In this document: positions 30,355 through 39,669 of the stretch, piece after piece | Position numbering within the stretch: position 1 is the stretch's first letter | Layout of the letters: each line of letters begins with the position of its first letter | Origin: Vibrio sp. SS-MA-C1-2 | GTDB lineage: Bacteria > Pseudomonadota > Gammaproteobacteria > Enterobacterales > Vibrionaceae | Direction: 5' to 3' | Length of the DNA stretch: 64,000 nt | Assembly (NCBI RefSeq): GCF_021513135.1 | Contig: NZ_CP090980.1 | Coordinates: 1-64,000 of the forward strand | Made by a program: the position numbers and the translations under genes | Notes under the pieces: model-generated | The model's input: only the letters and a program-made list of their open reading frames with translations | The model's database searches: none | What the model was told of the DNA's origin: nothing

Positions 30355-31647
30355 ATGAAAATATCTAATGTAGCTTTATCGGTTATCGGTGTTCTTTCTT
30401 TAGCTGGTTGTGATAGTGAGAGTAATGGTGATAATACTCCATCTTCTGAAACTAGAACTGTTACTGTATCAACTCAGGTTCCTCAGCTTGAGCTAGACCA
30501 ATTATCCACTAATGATGATGGTGTTAATTATCAAAAACAAACAGATAGTAATGGTTTCACCCACGCACTTATTGTTGATGATTATGTATTATGTTTAACA
30601 GATGAGGTTGAGACTGATTATTGTCAAACTATTTCACTAACAGAAACATTTACATTAGATATTACTGGTGAAGGTACATTAACTTTATCTCATAATCTAG
30701 TCGATAACATTGAAGCAGAAACTACTCCGTTCTATACAGTTGGTGGTAATGTGGAAGTGAATAGCAGTCTTACTAATGTTGTCATAGAAGCTAAAAATGA
30801 AGCTTGGCAATACATCACAATAGAAAATTCAAATGATGTTGAATCAATCCATTTAAACGCACATGATGTGACCGAAATAACCAGTGTCAAAGCATCAAAA
30901 AAAGTCGAATATGACTACTCATTTGGGTATGTATTAATTGATTCTACAGTTGACATTGAAACAGGCAAGTACGGGAATGAGATCATAGCAACTGGATATA
31001 AAGCTAACCAACACTTACCATTTATTTTAAACTATAACGAAGATGGTGGCATTATCATTAACCCACCAGAGTTTGTTCCATCTGATCCTATCGTTATTGA
31101 GCCTCCGACACCTGTAGTGACTGATGAACAGATAGTGGGTGGTGATTATCAATCTCACGATACTAGCGGTGCGACTGTAGTGGTGGGTAGTGGAAATAAA
31201 CAAACTACAGATGGTAATCCGATTTGGGTTTATCCTAAAGAAAAGTTCACAGGTAAGCACATATTAAGCGACTATGTTGTATCGTTTGATGTTGATGCAC
31301 CTGCAGAACAACTAACTTCTGACGAAGCATACATGCAGATTTACCTAAATGGATGGAACTCAGAAAGTCGTTTCGAAATTTGGTCAAATGGTCGAGTTAC
31401 TCGTAATACTAATGGGACAGTTGCAGAAGAATACTCGACATACGCAGCGTTCCTAGTTGCAGAGCCAGTGTACGAACTTACTAATAAGGAAGGCAAATCC
31501 GCCCTATCTTATGGTGATGCTGTATTGGGTGGTGTTACAGAAGGTATAATGTTCAATACTAATTTCATCATTCGTATTGGGGATCAAGCAGATGATCTAA
31601 AAGACGTGAAAGTTATCATCAACGATTTTCATGTAAGCAAACAATGA
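30355..31647 (+). CDS. Predicted surface or periplasmic lipoprotein, cargo of unknown function
   Basis: The 430-residue product begins MKISNVALSVIGVLSLAGC, a clear lipoprotein signal with Cys at residue 19, followed by an acidic Asp/Ser/Asn linker. A proline-rich break (NPPEFVPSDPIVIEPPTPVV, about 231-250) separates two beta-rich halves. The second half (HILSDYVVSFDVDAPAEQ, YLNGWNSESRFEIWSNG) looks like a jelly-roll or carbohydrate-binding module. I do not recognise the family. It follows the integrase and has its own terminator, so it is likely single-gene cargo. Confidence 0.7.
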   Translation: MKISNVALSVIGVLSLAGCDSESNGDNTPSSETRTVTVSTQVPQLELDQLSTNDDGVNYQKQTDSNGFTHALIVDDYVLCLTDEVETDYCQTISLTETFTLDITGEGTLTLSHNLVDNIEAETTPFYTVGGNVEVNSSLTNVVIEAKNEAWQYITIENSNDVESIHLNAHDVTEITSVKASKKVEYDYSFGYVLIDSTVDIETGKYGNEIIATGYKANQHLPFILNYNEDGGIIINPPEFVPSDPIVIEPPTPVVTDEQIVGGDYQSHDTSGATVVVGSGNKQTTDGNPIWVYPKEKFTGKHILSDYVVSFDVDAPAEQLTSDEAYMQIYLNGWNSESRFEIWSNGRVTRNTNGTVAEEYSTYAAFLVAEPVYELTNKEGKSALSYGDAVLGGVTEGIMFNTNFIIRIGDQADDLKDVKVIINDFHVSKQ

Positions 31648-31734
31648 GCCTCGCATTTTAACCACCTTGCTAGAATAAAAAGATTAAAACTCTAATTTAA
31701 ACATATTGAAAGTCATAGAGTTAAGAGAAAAACA

Positions 31735-31769
31735 GCATCAATTGGTGTTAGTACTAGTTGATGCGTTTT
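31735..31769 (+). terminator. Terminator of the lipoprotein gene
   Basis: GCATCAA (31735-31741) pairs with TTGATGC (31758-31764), followed by GTTTT. It lies about 90 bases after the stop. Confidence 0.65.
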
Positions 31770-31818
31770 AACATGATAGGTAAGTAGTTATCTAAAATGT
31801 CAATTTTGGGAGAGAGCT

Positions 31819-31887
31819 ATGAATACGAAACCTATGTCTGCATTTTTTGCTGAAAACCTTTTAGCTCCTCTGGCCAATGTACAGTAG
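31819..31887 (+). pseudogene. Truncated 22-codon reading frame, remnant of a larger gene
   Basis: A good ribosome site (GGGAGAG) and ATG open MNTKPMSAFFAENLLAPL and stop after 22 codons. It looks like the N-terminus of a longer protein cut off early. Family membership is not certain. The following 400 bases have no continuing frame. Confidence 0.4.
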
Positions 31888-32226
31888 GCTTGTTTAGTTG
31901 TAATTAAATTTGGTCACATGGTCACACCTTTAGATGTTATTAGCATGAAGAATATTAAGCAGAATGTCTTTATTTAAAACTTGATAGGAAAAGTCCCTAA
32001 CAAGCCATGGGGCAGAAACGATTTAGTTAAGATCTATCCTGCTAACTCGAAGATGGATAGAAACAAGCTAGTCAATAATGGATTGGCAAGCTTGAAACTG
32101 GACACTCTTAAGCTTAAATTTAGGAGTAAATATTCTTCATTTTTTATTTGGTTACCTGACAATTAATACCTTATGGATAAATATAACCAATTAAAATATT
32201 AGCTCCAATAATCCAAAATGAGCGGT
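31888..32226. other. Intergenic remnant region
   Basis: No intact gene. An open stretch at 31981-32166 (starting TTG, LIGKVPNKPWGRNDLVKIYP) has a protein-like beginning but no ribosome site or family I recognise, and may be more debris of the gene cut at 31887. Confidence 0.4.
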
Positions 32227-32251
32227 AAGAGGGCGTGTCTTGCCCTCTTTT
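32227..32251. terminator. Bidirectional terminator
   Basis: AAGAGGGC-GTGTCTT-GCCCTCTT with T on the right and A on the left. It separates the cargo on the left from the minus-strand AlpA-like gene. Confidence 0.8.
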
Positions 32252-32296
32252 CGATTAATTTTTATCTCATGTTCTCTAAAACTGAACTGCTTAAGT

Positions 32297-32500
32297 TCAA
32301 TACAAATCCATATCACGCATCCAATTCAGTACCGATTTTTTTGAATAGAGCCTTCCAGTACAGTGTTTTGGGAAGTTTTGGCTTGTTCGGATCTTTCTAT
32401 CAAACATACAGCCTGAGACGCCAAATAAAATGAGACACTCGTTACGATTGATGTACACACAATCAGATTCTATAATTTCTTGTTGTTGTTTATTCATCAT
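32297..32500 (-). CDS. AlpA-like small DNA-binding regulator
   Basis: From MMNKQQQEIIES at 32500 (ribosome site AAAAGGAT) the product is 67 residues. CVYINRNECLILFGVSGCMFDRKI reads like the winged-helix start of AlpA/excisionase-type proteins, and the end, RLYSKKSVLNWMRDMDLY, is the typical closing wing. AlpA-type proteins activate integrase genes or assist excision. A dead copy of the same gene lies at 26626-26710, outside the element. Confidence 0.6.
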   Translation of the reverse strand: MMNKQQQEIIESDCVYINRNECLILFGVSGCMFDRKIRTSQNFPKHCTGRLYSKKSVLNWMRDMDLY

Positions 32501-32561
32501 AAATCCTTTTAAAATCATACAAAATTAATGTCAAATTAAAGCCACAAAAACAATATGTTGG

Positions 32562-33473
32562 CTAGGCGAAAGCAAGTTTTTCATGCTCTAGTTGTGAGAT
32601 CTTTCTCTCTGATATTTGGATCACATGGGCAGCGTAACCCCGTCGTTTAGCACTGGTTAAATATTCCAATTCTGTATTTATCGCCAATGAAATCTCACGT
32701 AGCTTTTGGGCTTTGGATGATAGTTTTTGCTTGATGTCGCCAGTAGGTTTGGGACGCAAACGACTAAACCAACGGATGATTAAGCCTTGCGTCTGCTTTT
32801 GGGAACGCTGTTTGTTCGGGTTCGCCAGTAACCAACACAAAATATCTTGGCAGATCTTCGAAATATCCAAGTCGGGAAATTCAGATCGCCAACTCGATAT
32901 CTCCTCGTCAGACACGATGAACTGTTTTTGATTTTTAAGCGGAAAAACCAAATTTTCTTTTTGTTTATTTTTCTTTGGTTCTATGGGTGGTTCTAATGAC
33001 TGGTTCTGAGTACCGAAATTGGGACTATTCAAAGTACCGATTTTGGGACTATTCAAAGTCCCGTTATTGGAATCATTCCGATTTTGGGACTGTTCTTTTT
33101 CCACGGCTGGTTTAATAGGGGTAATATTGGGACTATTACGCTTAATCTTAGGGATAGATGTTAATGCTTTAATTTTTCGATGAATTTTACTGTTATGTTG
33201 TTCAGGTTCGATATTCATCAAACAGTACACTTTAACTTTTCTTGTGATCCCTTTTCTACGTCCTGTATCCCTGAGTAGCTTCATGTCAACGAGTGACTGA
33301 AGACTTGATATGATTGTTTTACGATTTAAACCGGTGTCTTTTTCTAATCGAGTGATACTGGGGAAACAACAATGCTCTTCGTCGGCTCTATCTGCCATGG
33401 ATAACAAAAGCAGCTTTAAGCTTGCAGGTTTTACATCGAGTTTCCATACCCAGTCTGTGGCTACTCTAGACAT
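32562..33473 (-). CDS. Helix-turn-helix replication-type protein
   Basis: From MSRVATDWVW at 33473 the product is 303 residues. The N-terminal winged helix (KLLLLSMADRADEEHCCFPSITRLEKDTGLNRKTIISSLQSL) is that of phage O/DnaT-like replication proteins and plasmid initiators. A linker holds a repeated motif, GTLNSPKIGTLNSPNFGTQN. The C-terminal half (WLLANPNKQRSQKQTQGLIIRWF) resembles DnaT-like domains. It may support replication of the excised circle. It could instead be only a transcription factor. Confidence 0.65.
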   Translation of the reverse strand: MSRVATDWVWKLDVKPASLKLLLLSMADRADEEHCCFPSITRLEKDTGLNRKTIISSLQSLVDMKLLRDTGRRKGITRKVKVYCLMNIEPEQHNSKIHRKIKALTSIPKIKRNSPNITPIKPAVEKEQSQNRNDSNNGTLNSPKIGTLNSPNFGTQNQSLEPPIEPKKNKQKENLVFPLKNQKQFIVSDEEISSWRSEFPDLDISKICQDILCWLLANPNKQRSQKQTQGLIIRWFSRLRPKPTGDIKQKLSSKAQKLREISLAINTELEYLTSAKRRGYAAHVIQISERKISQLEHEKLAFA

Positions 33474-33688
33474 AAGTGCCTCCATGCTTTGAATGGTGAA
33501 ATGTGTGTTTGAAATGTCTTAAAAATAAGAGAGTATTGCGAGAGAAAAAGGGAGTAATGTGTATCGTTTTTGAGACTGTATATTTGTGTTGAGTGAAGGT
33601 GGTAATTTTAGAAGAAAAGTCGATAATTTGAGGTATTGCGTTTCCGAATATGGGCTGTGAATGCCGCAGGTTCGGTATTGGGATGAAG

Positions 33689-34021
33689 TTAATCATATGT
33701 CCTCCTCATAGTGTTATCACCACTTTCAGAGGTCAAACTAAAGGTGGCGAACTGAACAAGATTGACCTTACCGCGGAGGAGGCTGCGGCGCACAAATGTG
33801 CTCCCGTCCAGTTCACCATTATTCGATTTGAACAATTGGATCACTGATTTCATGCAATAAAAAACCGACGTTAAGCCGGCATCACATGCCTCTTCCATAC
33901 AGTACGAGAGGTCAATCTCGGTTACAGATTTTGCTGCAACAGGAGAATTATTGCTGAGTTGCATCGGCAAGGCAAATGAAGAATTCTTAAAAATTCTTAA
34001 TGGCAATAGTGGGTTAGACAT
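33689..34021 (-). CDS. Hypothetical protein in the element's early operon
   Basis: The 110-residue product is not recognised. It overlaps the Cox-like gene upstream by 8 bases and precedes the replication-type gene, so it is part of the early regulatory operon. The segment EIDLSYCMEEACDAGLTSVFYCMKSVIQLF may be a helical core. No signal peptide or membrane span is seen. Confidence 0.5.
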   Translation of the reverse strand: MSNPLLPLRIFKNSSFALPMQLSNNSPVAAKSVTEIDLSYCMEEACDAGLTSVFYCMKSVIQLFKSNNGELDGSTFVRRSLLRGKVNLVQFATFSLTSESGDNTMRRTYD

Positions 34022-34235
34022 GGTTTAAGTCCTTATCACTGACTAGATCTCTCAAATAGAACTCATTATTTTCAACAAGGCGATCGAAAGCTAACTTATT
34101 GATTAACCTTGTTCCTCGTCGATTGACACGTTCTACTTCTGGGATATCACCAATATTCATACGATGTATGACTTGTTTATGGCTGATCCCTGTCTCTTCA
34201 CAGAATTTCTTAACAGTCTGAACGGTTGCGGTCAT
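34014..34235 (-). CDS. Cox/Cro-like DNA-binding protein
   Basis: The 73-residue product has VKKFCEETGISHKQVIHRMNIGDIPEVERVNRRGTRLIN, a helix-turn-helix plus wing like the Cox proteins of P2-type phages, which act as both excisionase and early repressor. It is divergent from the CI-like gene across a 100-base operator region, the normal arrangement of a lysogeny-type switch. Confidence 0.65.
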   Translation of the reverse strand: MTATVQTVKKFCEETGISHKQVIHRMNIGDIPEVERVNRRGTRLINKLAFDRLVENNEFYLRDLVSDKDLNHV

Positions 34236-34285
34236 ATCGTGATATCCTTAAGAGTTTGATTTCGGGTTATTTCGAGTCATTTGAT

Positions 34286-34328
34286 GGTGTACGAAAGTAC
34301 ATACTATTAATCTATTACGTTCGTACAT
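34286..34328. promoter_or_regulatory. Operator region of the divergent switch
   Basis: GTACGAA (34289-34295) and TTCGTAC (34320-34326) form an inverted pair, and the left copy is itself part of GTACGAAAGTAC. They lie between the CI-like and Cox-like genes, so binding by either protein is expected. Confidence 0.5.
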
Positions 34329-34337
34329 GTGGTGTCA

Positions 34338-34631
34338 ATGATGAGTTTGGGGAAGAAAATAAAATCAATAAGAATTTCGGAAGGTTTAAGTCAAACGGAG
34401 TTTAGTCAACTTGTTGATATATCGATAGATTCTTTGCGTAGTTATGAAAATGAACGTAGAACAGTCAATGAAGTGAATTTAATAAAACTTACGAATCATC
34501 TCAGATTTAAGAAATATACTTTGTGGTTAATGACGGGAGAAGTCGCTCCTGAGGCCGGTCAAGTTTGTCCTGCCTTTTCGATTCAAGCGCAATGCGGGAT
34601 TATCGCGCCAGTGGAGGCCAAGAAAGCTTAG
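34338..34631 (+). CDS. CI/XRE-type repressor
   Basis: From ATG at 34338 the product is 97 residues. The helix-turn-helix is LGKKIKSIRISEGLSQTEFSQLVDISIDSLRSYENERRTV, an XRE fold. The short tail matches phage C-type repressors of the P2 group, which lack a peptidase domain. It probably keeps the element's Cox and replication genes silent. Start codons at 34329 (GTG) and 34341 (ATG) are also in frame. Confidence 0.8.
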   Translation: MMSLGKKIKSIRISEGLSQTEFSQLVDISIDSLRSYENERRTVNEVNLIKLTNHLRFKKYTLWLMTGEVAPEAGQVCPAFSIQAQCGIIAPVEAKKA

Positions 34632-34673
34632 TTCTGTTTAGGCGGAAGTTTTATCGCTGGTGGAAGAGAGGAG

Positions 34674-34706
34674 TGCGCTAGTGTGTGTGAGCCTAGCGCA
34701 TTTTTT
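34674..34706 (+). terminator. Rho-independent terminator of the repressor gene
   Basis: TGCGCTAG (34674-34681) pairs with CTAGCGCA (34693-34700), followed by TTTTTT. Confidence 0.9.
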
Positions 34707-34769
34707 AATTATAAATAATAGTTATGATATTCATTTAATGCTTCAAGAGGTTATTTACTAAGTTTTACT

Positions 34770-36233
34770 TCACCTATTCTTATATATGCTCTCTAAAGCC
34801 TCTAAGGTTTTTTTATTATTTTGTATTTCAGTTCTCTTGTCAGATAGGGTTCGGTTTATCTTTTCAATTACTTTACTATAATTAATATTGATCTCTTTTA
34901 TTAGAGTCTTCTTTATCCTTTCTCTATTTTTATTTAAGTAAGAAATTGGGGATTTCCTAAACTCCTCTCCAACATCACTGTTTTTTGATATTAATAAAGC
35001 TAAGGATCCCGTCATAATAATAAAATCATCTTTGTTACTATCATTGTATTTCTTACGATATGAATAAAAGGACTCTATGTCACTTAACGTTTTATTGTAG
35101 TTGTTATCATGTGTGTATATAGGGTTTAAGGAGAGATCTCTATCTATACAGTCTTTTAAATTTGTATCTGCGTTGTTATTTAATTCAACAATAAAGTTGC
35201 TTAAACGTGTAGAAGTAAAATCCAAGTATTTTATTTCTTTATTTAATATTGAAATAATTCTTTCAATATCATTGATAGTTTTTTGAATGAAGATGGATCG
35301 ATTGATGTTATCTCCGAATGCATTCGGTTGATAGTTAATGCTTATAATGCTCATATCATTCTTATTTGGAAATGAACTTTGTTTAATAAGTAAATTAAGG
35401 TGTTCGAGTATCTTATATCGTTCTATTAGTTCTTTATAAATTGGAAATTTGTAAGCGACTATCATTGGGTGTTGAAAGGATGAGTCTTCTTTTTGCTGTA
35501 CGGCGTTTATAGCTATAAGGTGTAAAACATTATTTGGCAAAAATGAACGAATAATACTTGCATAAAATTGTTGGTCTACAGATCTTGTATTATCAATTAA
35601 TTTTAATATTTGGTATAAAACGATATAATATCTTTTAATATCTTCATTTTCATTTAAACGTTCAAGTCTGAATTTAAAATGTAAAGATGATTCTTTAAGA
35701 TTAATTATTGTTTTATCTACTGGAGAGTTATTGCTTAATTTATCATTGGTCTCAAGTTGAGGTATTGTAATTTTTGTTAATAGTGTATTATGTTGCTCAA
35801 GCATTAAGTTGAATGTTGATTCAAATCTTTGTTGTTCCGCAACCCTTTTGGATTCATTTAGTTGATTATTGAAGTTTTCTGCTTGGCTTTTTAGAGCATC
35901 TGCTTGTTGTTGATTAGCCTCAGAAGTTTTTCTTAATTCTTTACTTTGGATAATAATTGTAACACTCAATCCAATGACAGATAAAAAAGTTAAAGTAGGT
36001 GTTATTAAGTTAGAAAAGACATTTGAAATGTTTACTTTGTCACTTAATGGTATAGGGGAATTAATGGATAAAAATAAACCAGCGAGGAAGTCAAAGACCC
36101 CTTGATTTAAATAGGCAAGAATAGTGAGAGTAAATGGTAAAACTAACATTATTGTAAGTAATGGCATTAATATCCAATATAACAACCATTGATTATTAGG
36201 TTTGGCAGGGAGTGAAGCATCTTTTTCTGTCAT
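34770..36233 (-). CDS. Membrane protein resembling putative phage abortive-infection family (putAbiC)
   Basis: The 487-residue product has two N-terminal membrane spans (about 18-45 and 70-100) and then a coiled coil rich in Gln/Glu (KELRKTSEANQQQADALKSQ). Next comes RFESTFNLMLEQHNTLLTKI, the signature of the putative phage abortive-infection family. The remainder is helical. It is a lone gene between the repressor and the catabolic cargo, a usual place for defence cargo. The family name comes from similarity to an Abi system, and antiphage activity is inference. Confidence 0.6.
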   Translation of the reverse strand: MTEKDASLPAKPNNQWLLYWILMPLLTIMLVLPFTLTILAYLNQGVFDFLAGLFLSINSPIPLSDKVNISNVFSNLITPTLTFLSVIGLSVTIIIQSKELRKTSEANQQQADALKSQAENFNNQLNESKRVAEQQRFESTFNLMLEQHNTLLTKITIPQLETNDKLSNNSPVDKTIINLKESSLHFKFRLERLNENEDIKRYYIVLYQILKLIDNTRSVDQQFYASIIRSFLPNNVLHLIAINAVQQKEDSSFQHPMIVAYKFPIYKELIERYKILEHLNLLIKQSSFPNKNDMSIISINYQPNAFGDNINRSIFIQKTINDIERIISILNKEIKYLDFTSTRLSNFIVELNNNADTNLKDCIDRDLSLNPIYTHDNNYNKTLSDIESFYSYRKKYNDSNKDDFIIMTGSLALLISKNSDVGEEFRKSPISYLNKNRERIKKTLIKEININYSKVIEKINRTLSDKRTEIQNNKKTLEALESIYKNR

Positions 36234-36513
36234 TTCATTCTCAATGTTAAATCTATAAACTATATGTTAGTTATAAATAGCTATCATTTCAAAGATATAA
36301 AGCTATTTCTTTTAAATTTGTGATGGTTGTAGCGCGTGAACCTAAATCTACAGTAATAATATACATGGGTTAATTGTTATCAAATTGATCTAAGGTCAGT
36401 AGTCATTAATATTAAAAGTACTTTAAGACCATTTTCTTTATGTGTGCTGTTAGTTATCATCTTGTCAAGAGATATACAAGCAGCAATGGATATTTTAGCG
36501 ACGTTGAGGTGCG

Positions 36514-36639
36514 ATGATGAAACCAACTGATTTTAATCCATTTGACTATATGGAGACGCAAGAAGAGATCAATGAATTTTTGCAGCAGTGCTTGCGAGAG
36601 AGTGATCCAATGGTGTTTGTCTCTGCACTTGGTTCGTAA
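36514..36639 (+). pseudogene. Truncated HigA-like antitoxin remnant
   Basis: Two ATG codons open MKPTDFNPFDYMETQEEINEFLQQCLRESD, the N-terminus of the 'probable addiction module antidote' family (normally about 95-100 residues with a helix-turn-helix). The frame stops after 41 residues at VSALGS, before the DNA-binding part. No toxin gene is present. The break falls at the edge of the LacI/DUF917 cargo, whose insertion may have cut it. Confidence 0.65.
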
Positions 36640-36647
36640 AGATTTAT

Positions 36648-37646
36648 CTATTCTAGATGACTTACTGACTCTCTCTGAATAAGAATTGGAAAAAAACAGT
36701 GCTTGATGTTTAAAGTCTGTCTATCAAGAGCTAATTGTGCTGCAGACTCTGCCATCTCTTCTATTGGATATTTTATTGTTGTTAATGTTGGCGAAAAGTA
36801 GCACTGATCCATCACATCATCGAACCCGATAATAGATACATCAAGAGGGATAGCAACTCCTCTATTTTTTAACGTGTTGATTGCACTTGCCGCATAAATA
36901 TCATTAAAAAATACCATTGCGGAGATTTCATGTTTTTGTTGATAAATGTTCGTTATTAATTGAGTGCATGCAACTATGGGAGTGTTACTCTCTATGAGAG
37001 TATACACTTTGTGTTTAAGATTAAATTCTTGCATGGCTTTTAAATAACCATTTTTTTTGCTCCTACTTTCATTAATTTCTAGGTTTGAATTAATAAAAAT
37101 AATATCTTTATGATTCTTCAGGATCAAATTTTTTGTCGCTAGATAAGTTCCATGAAAACTATCTAGCCAAATGGATTGTTTCGTGAATTTAGCTAAATGT
37201 TTGCAAATTAATATTATATTTTGATTGTTTTGTAATATTTCTGTCAGTTGATGATCACTTAAGAACTTACTATAGAGCACAATATTAGTACAATTTATTG
37301 CTAGCAAATCAGAAATCGCATCATATTCACTTTCTGCTGTAAAACCACCTTCTTTTGTTATTAAGTGTATGTTTTTTTGTTGGGCGATCTTTGCGACTGA
37401 TTTTATTATTTTTGAGTAAAATGGGTTGTCTATATCGCTTACAATTACGCCAATATACTGTTTATTTGTATTTAACTTTAAACGCTTATTTCCTTCTATA
37501 GTAAAGCCCATGTTTTCAACTTCTTGAGATATGACTCTTTTCGCCTTATCGCTAATGGGTTCTTTATTATTTAGAAATCTAGAAATTGTGGCTGTTGAAT
37601 AACCGGTTTTGATCGATAAATCCTTTATCGTTACATTTTTTTTCAT
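36648..37646 (-). CDS. LacI-family transcriptional regulator
   Basis: The 332-residue protein has the LacI helix-turn-helix at its start (TIKDLSIKTGYSTATISRFLNNKEPISDKAKRVI), then the periplasmic-binding-like core: YIGVIVSDIDNPFYSKII near residue 62 and SIIGFDDVMDQCYFSPTLTTIKYP near 275. It is divergent from the DUF917 gene across 137 bases and most likely represses that operon until a pathway ligand binds. Confidence 0.93.
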   Translation of the reverse strand: MKKNVTIKDLSIKTGYSTATISRFLNNKEPISDKAKRVISQEVENMGFTIEGNKRLKLNTNKQYIGVIVSDIDNPFYSKIIKSVAKIAQQKNIHLITKEGGFTAESEYDAISDLLAINCTNIVLYSKFLSDHQLTEILQNNQNIILICKHLAKFTKQSIWLDSFHGTYLATKNLILKNHKDIIFINSNLEINESRSKKNGYLKAMQEFNLKHKVYTLIESNTPIVACTQLITNIYQQKHEISAMVFFNDIYAASAINTLKNRGVAIPLDVSIIGFDDVMDQCYFSPTLTTIKYPIEEMAESAAQLALDRQTLNIKHCFFPILIQRESVSHLE

Positions 37647-37660
37647 ATAAACTCCATTTA

Positions 37661-37680
37661 TGTCACAACTGTAAGTTACA
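37661..37680. promoter_or_regulatory. Candidate LacI-type operator
   Basis: TGTAAGTTACA (37670-37680) is an 11-bp perfect palindrome with a central G, in the gap between the LacI-type gene and the DUF917 gene. A related TGTCACA lies just before it. Confidence 0.4.
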
Positions 37681-37783
37681 TGAAGGCTTGTGTAATGTTT
37701 GTGATCCAGTTCAAACTTAGAGGTTGTTGTTTACTTTAGATTTAATTAAGTCAAAACATTATAGATATATAAAGGATTATTAA

Positions 37784-38917
37784 ATGACTCAATTAATATT
37801 AAAAACAGAACAAGAAGTAAGAGATCTAGTCAGAGGTTTAACATTTTTTGCTACTGGAGGTGGTGGTTTACCAAAAAATGGTATTGCTTCATTTATGAGT
37901 GAGCTTGATGCTGGCCGTGACATTATATTAGAAGATATTGATAGTATCGCTGATGATGCTATTACCGCGTGTCCATTTTTAATGGGATCTATTTCTCCTC
38001 ATTCAGATGAAACAAAGAACGAAATGGAAGGTTTTGGCTTTACTGCGTCAATTAATAATGAAAAAGCAAGAATGCTTAAGGCAATTGAAGAGCTTGAAGA
38101 GTATACCGGTGTGAAAATTGATGCAATTATTCCTATTGAATTAGCTGGTGCTAATGCTCCAGCAGCTATTGCGGCTGCTCAAGCTTTAGGGAAAGTTGCT
38201 GTAAATGGTGATTACACTGGACGAGCTATTCCTGAGATTCAACAAACGACACCTTACTTAGCGGATAAACCGATTACACCTATTACATCAGTAGATGAGT
38301 GGGATAATGTTTGTTTAATTAAAAAAGCATCTAATTATCGTGTTGCTGAAAGATTAGGGAAATTAATTAGTGCTGGAGCATATGGCTTAGCAGGGCAAGC
38401 TGGATTTTTATTGTCAGGGAAAGAAGCAAAGGAATTACTTGTTCGAAACACTATGACGGAGTGTTATGAGCTAGGTAAGTTAATTAGAGAATGTAATGAA
38501 CAAGGTAAAAATACAATTGAAGAAATATTAACTTCAACAAATGGCTATAAGATTTTCTCTGGAACAATTCAGGTTAAAGATGATGAGGATCGCATTGGTT
38601 ATTACTGGGGCACTTATACCATAGAAGGTGTCGGTCAAGACCAAGGTAAGACATCTAAACTTTGGTTCAAAAATGAGCATCATATGTGTTGGATTAATGA
38701 TGAGGTTGCTGTAACTAGCCCAGATACGATTGTTATGGTCGACACTCTCACTGGTGAGCCTATTCCAAATCCACTTTCCTATGTTGGTCAAGATGTCACT
38801 ATTTTGGCTATTTCATCAAGAGAGCATTTTAAGACTCAAAAAGGGATTGATATTCTCGGACCTAAATATTTTGGATTTGATGAAGAGTATATTCCGGTTG
38901 AGCATCGTCAAGGTTAA
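37784..38917 (+). CDS. DUF917 family protein
   Basis: The 377-residue protein has the DUF917 landmarks: FFATGGGGLPKNG near residue 22, IDAIIPIELAGANAPAAIAAAQALG near 110, and NGDYTGRAIPEIQQTTP. Family members often neighbour hydantoinase, racemase and nucleobase-permease genes, as here, and are thought to act in small-molecule catabolism. The exact reaction is not established. It is first in a three-gene operon controlled by the LacI-type regulator. Confidence 0.85.
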   Translation: MTQLILKTEQEVRDLVRGLTFFATGGGGLPKNGIASFMSELDAGRDIILEDIDSIADDAITACPFLMGSISPHSDETKNEMEGFGFTASINNEKARMLKAIEELEEYTGVKIDAIIPIELAGANAPAAIAAAQALGKVAVNGDYTGRAIPEIQQTTPYLADKPITPITSVDEWDNVCLIKKASNYRVAERLGKLISAGAYGLAGQAGFLLSGKEAKELLVRNTMTECYELGKLIRECNEQGKNTIEEILTSTNGYKIFSGTIQVKDDEDRIGYYWGTYTIEGVGQDQGKTSKLWFKNEHHMCWINDEVAVTSPDTIVMVDTLTGEPIPNPLSYVGQDVTILAISSREHFKTQKGIDILGPKYFGFDEEYIPVEHRQG

Positions 38918-38922
38918 ATAGA

Positions 38923-39597
38923 ATGAAGATTAAAGTGATTATTCCTGCAGCATCATCTGATTTTTTAGAAGCAAATAGAGCATCTCGAATTGAAATGGGT
39001 AAAGGCTTTGCCGATATTGAAGTTATTAATTGCCCTGATGGACCTGCGTCAATTGAATCGGCATTGGATGTTTCAAAAACAACGATGCCATTAGTAAAGG
39101 CAGCCATTAAAGCTGAAAATGAAGGTTATGATGCCATCACTATTGACTGTGCAGCAGATCCTAGCGTTAGAGCGGTTAAGGATGCAGTTTCTATCCCTGT
39201 ATGTGCGGCTGGTGAAGCATCATATTCAGTAGCAATGATGCTTTCTGATACTTTTTCTATTATCGCTGTATTAGATAAAACTACATTGTTAATCAAAGAA
39301 AATATTTCAAAGTATGGTTTGAATAATCGTGTAACTTCTATTGTTTCGGCTAATGTTCCTGTATTGGATTTAGAAAGCGAATCTGCTTTTGATGCTATTT
39401 TATATCAAGCTGAGCTGGCTAAAAAAGAAGGGGCTGGAGCAATAGTATTGGGTTGTACAGGAATGTCTCGTTATACCAAGATATTATCTGAAAAGTTGGG
39501 CATTCCAGTTATTGATCCTGCTGCAGCAGCAATTCAATTAGCTATAGGATTATCCCTCGGAGAGCATAAATTAAGTAAAAAGGATTTTCCATATTGA
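38923..39597 (+). CDS. Asp/Glu/hydantoin racemase family protein
   Basis: The 224-residue protein has the two catalytic Cys motifs of the cofactor-independent racemase family: Cys in TIDCAADPSVRAV (near residue 70) and Cys in VLGCTGMSRY (near 175). With a DUF917 protein and a CodB-like permease it suggests racemisation of a hydantoin or related compound before cleavage. No hydantoinase is present. The start is 6 bases after the DUF917 stop. Confidence 0.85.
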   Translation: MKIKVIIPAASSDFLEANRASRIEMGKGFADIEVINCPDGPASIESALDVSKTTMPLVKAAIKAENEGYDAITIDCAADPSVRAVKDAVSIPVCAAGEASYSVAMMLSDTFSIIAVLDKTTLLIKENISKYGLNNRVTSIVSANVPVLDLESESAFDAILYQAELAKKEGAGAIVLGCTGMSRYTKILSEKLGIPVIDPAAAAIQLAIGLSLGEHKLSKKDFPY

Positions 39598-39669
39598 GTC
39601 TAGGCCATATCAAACTTGAAATTATCTAAGTTTGATATGGCAATTTATTACATAAGAGAAGGAATTATT

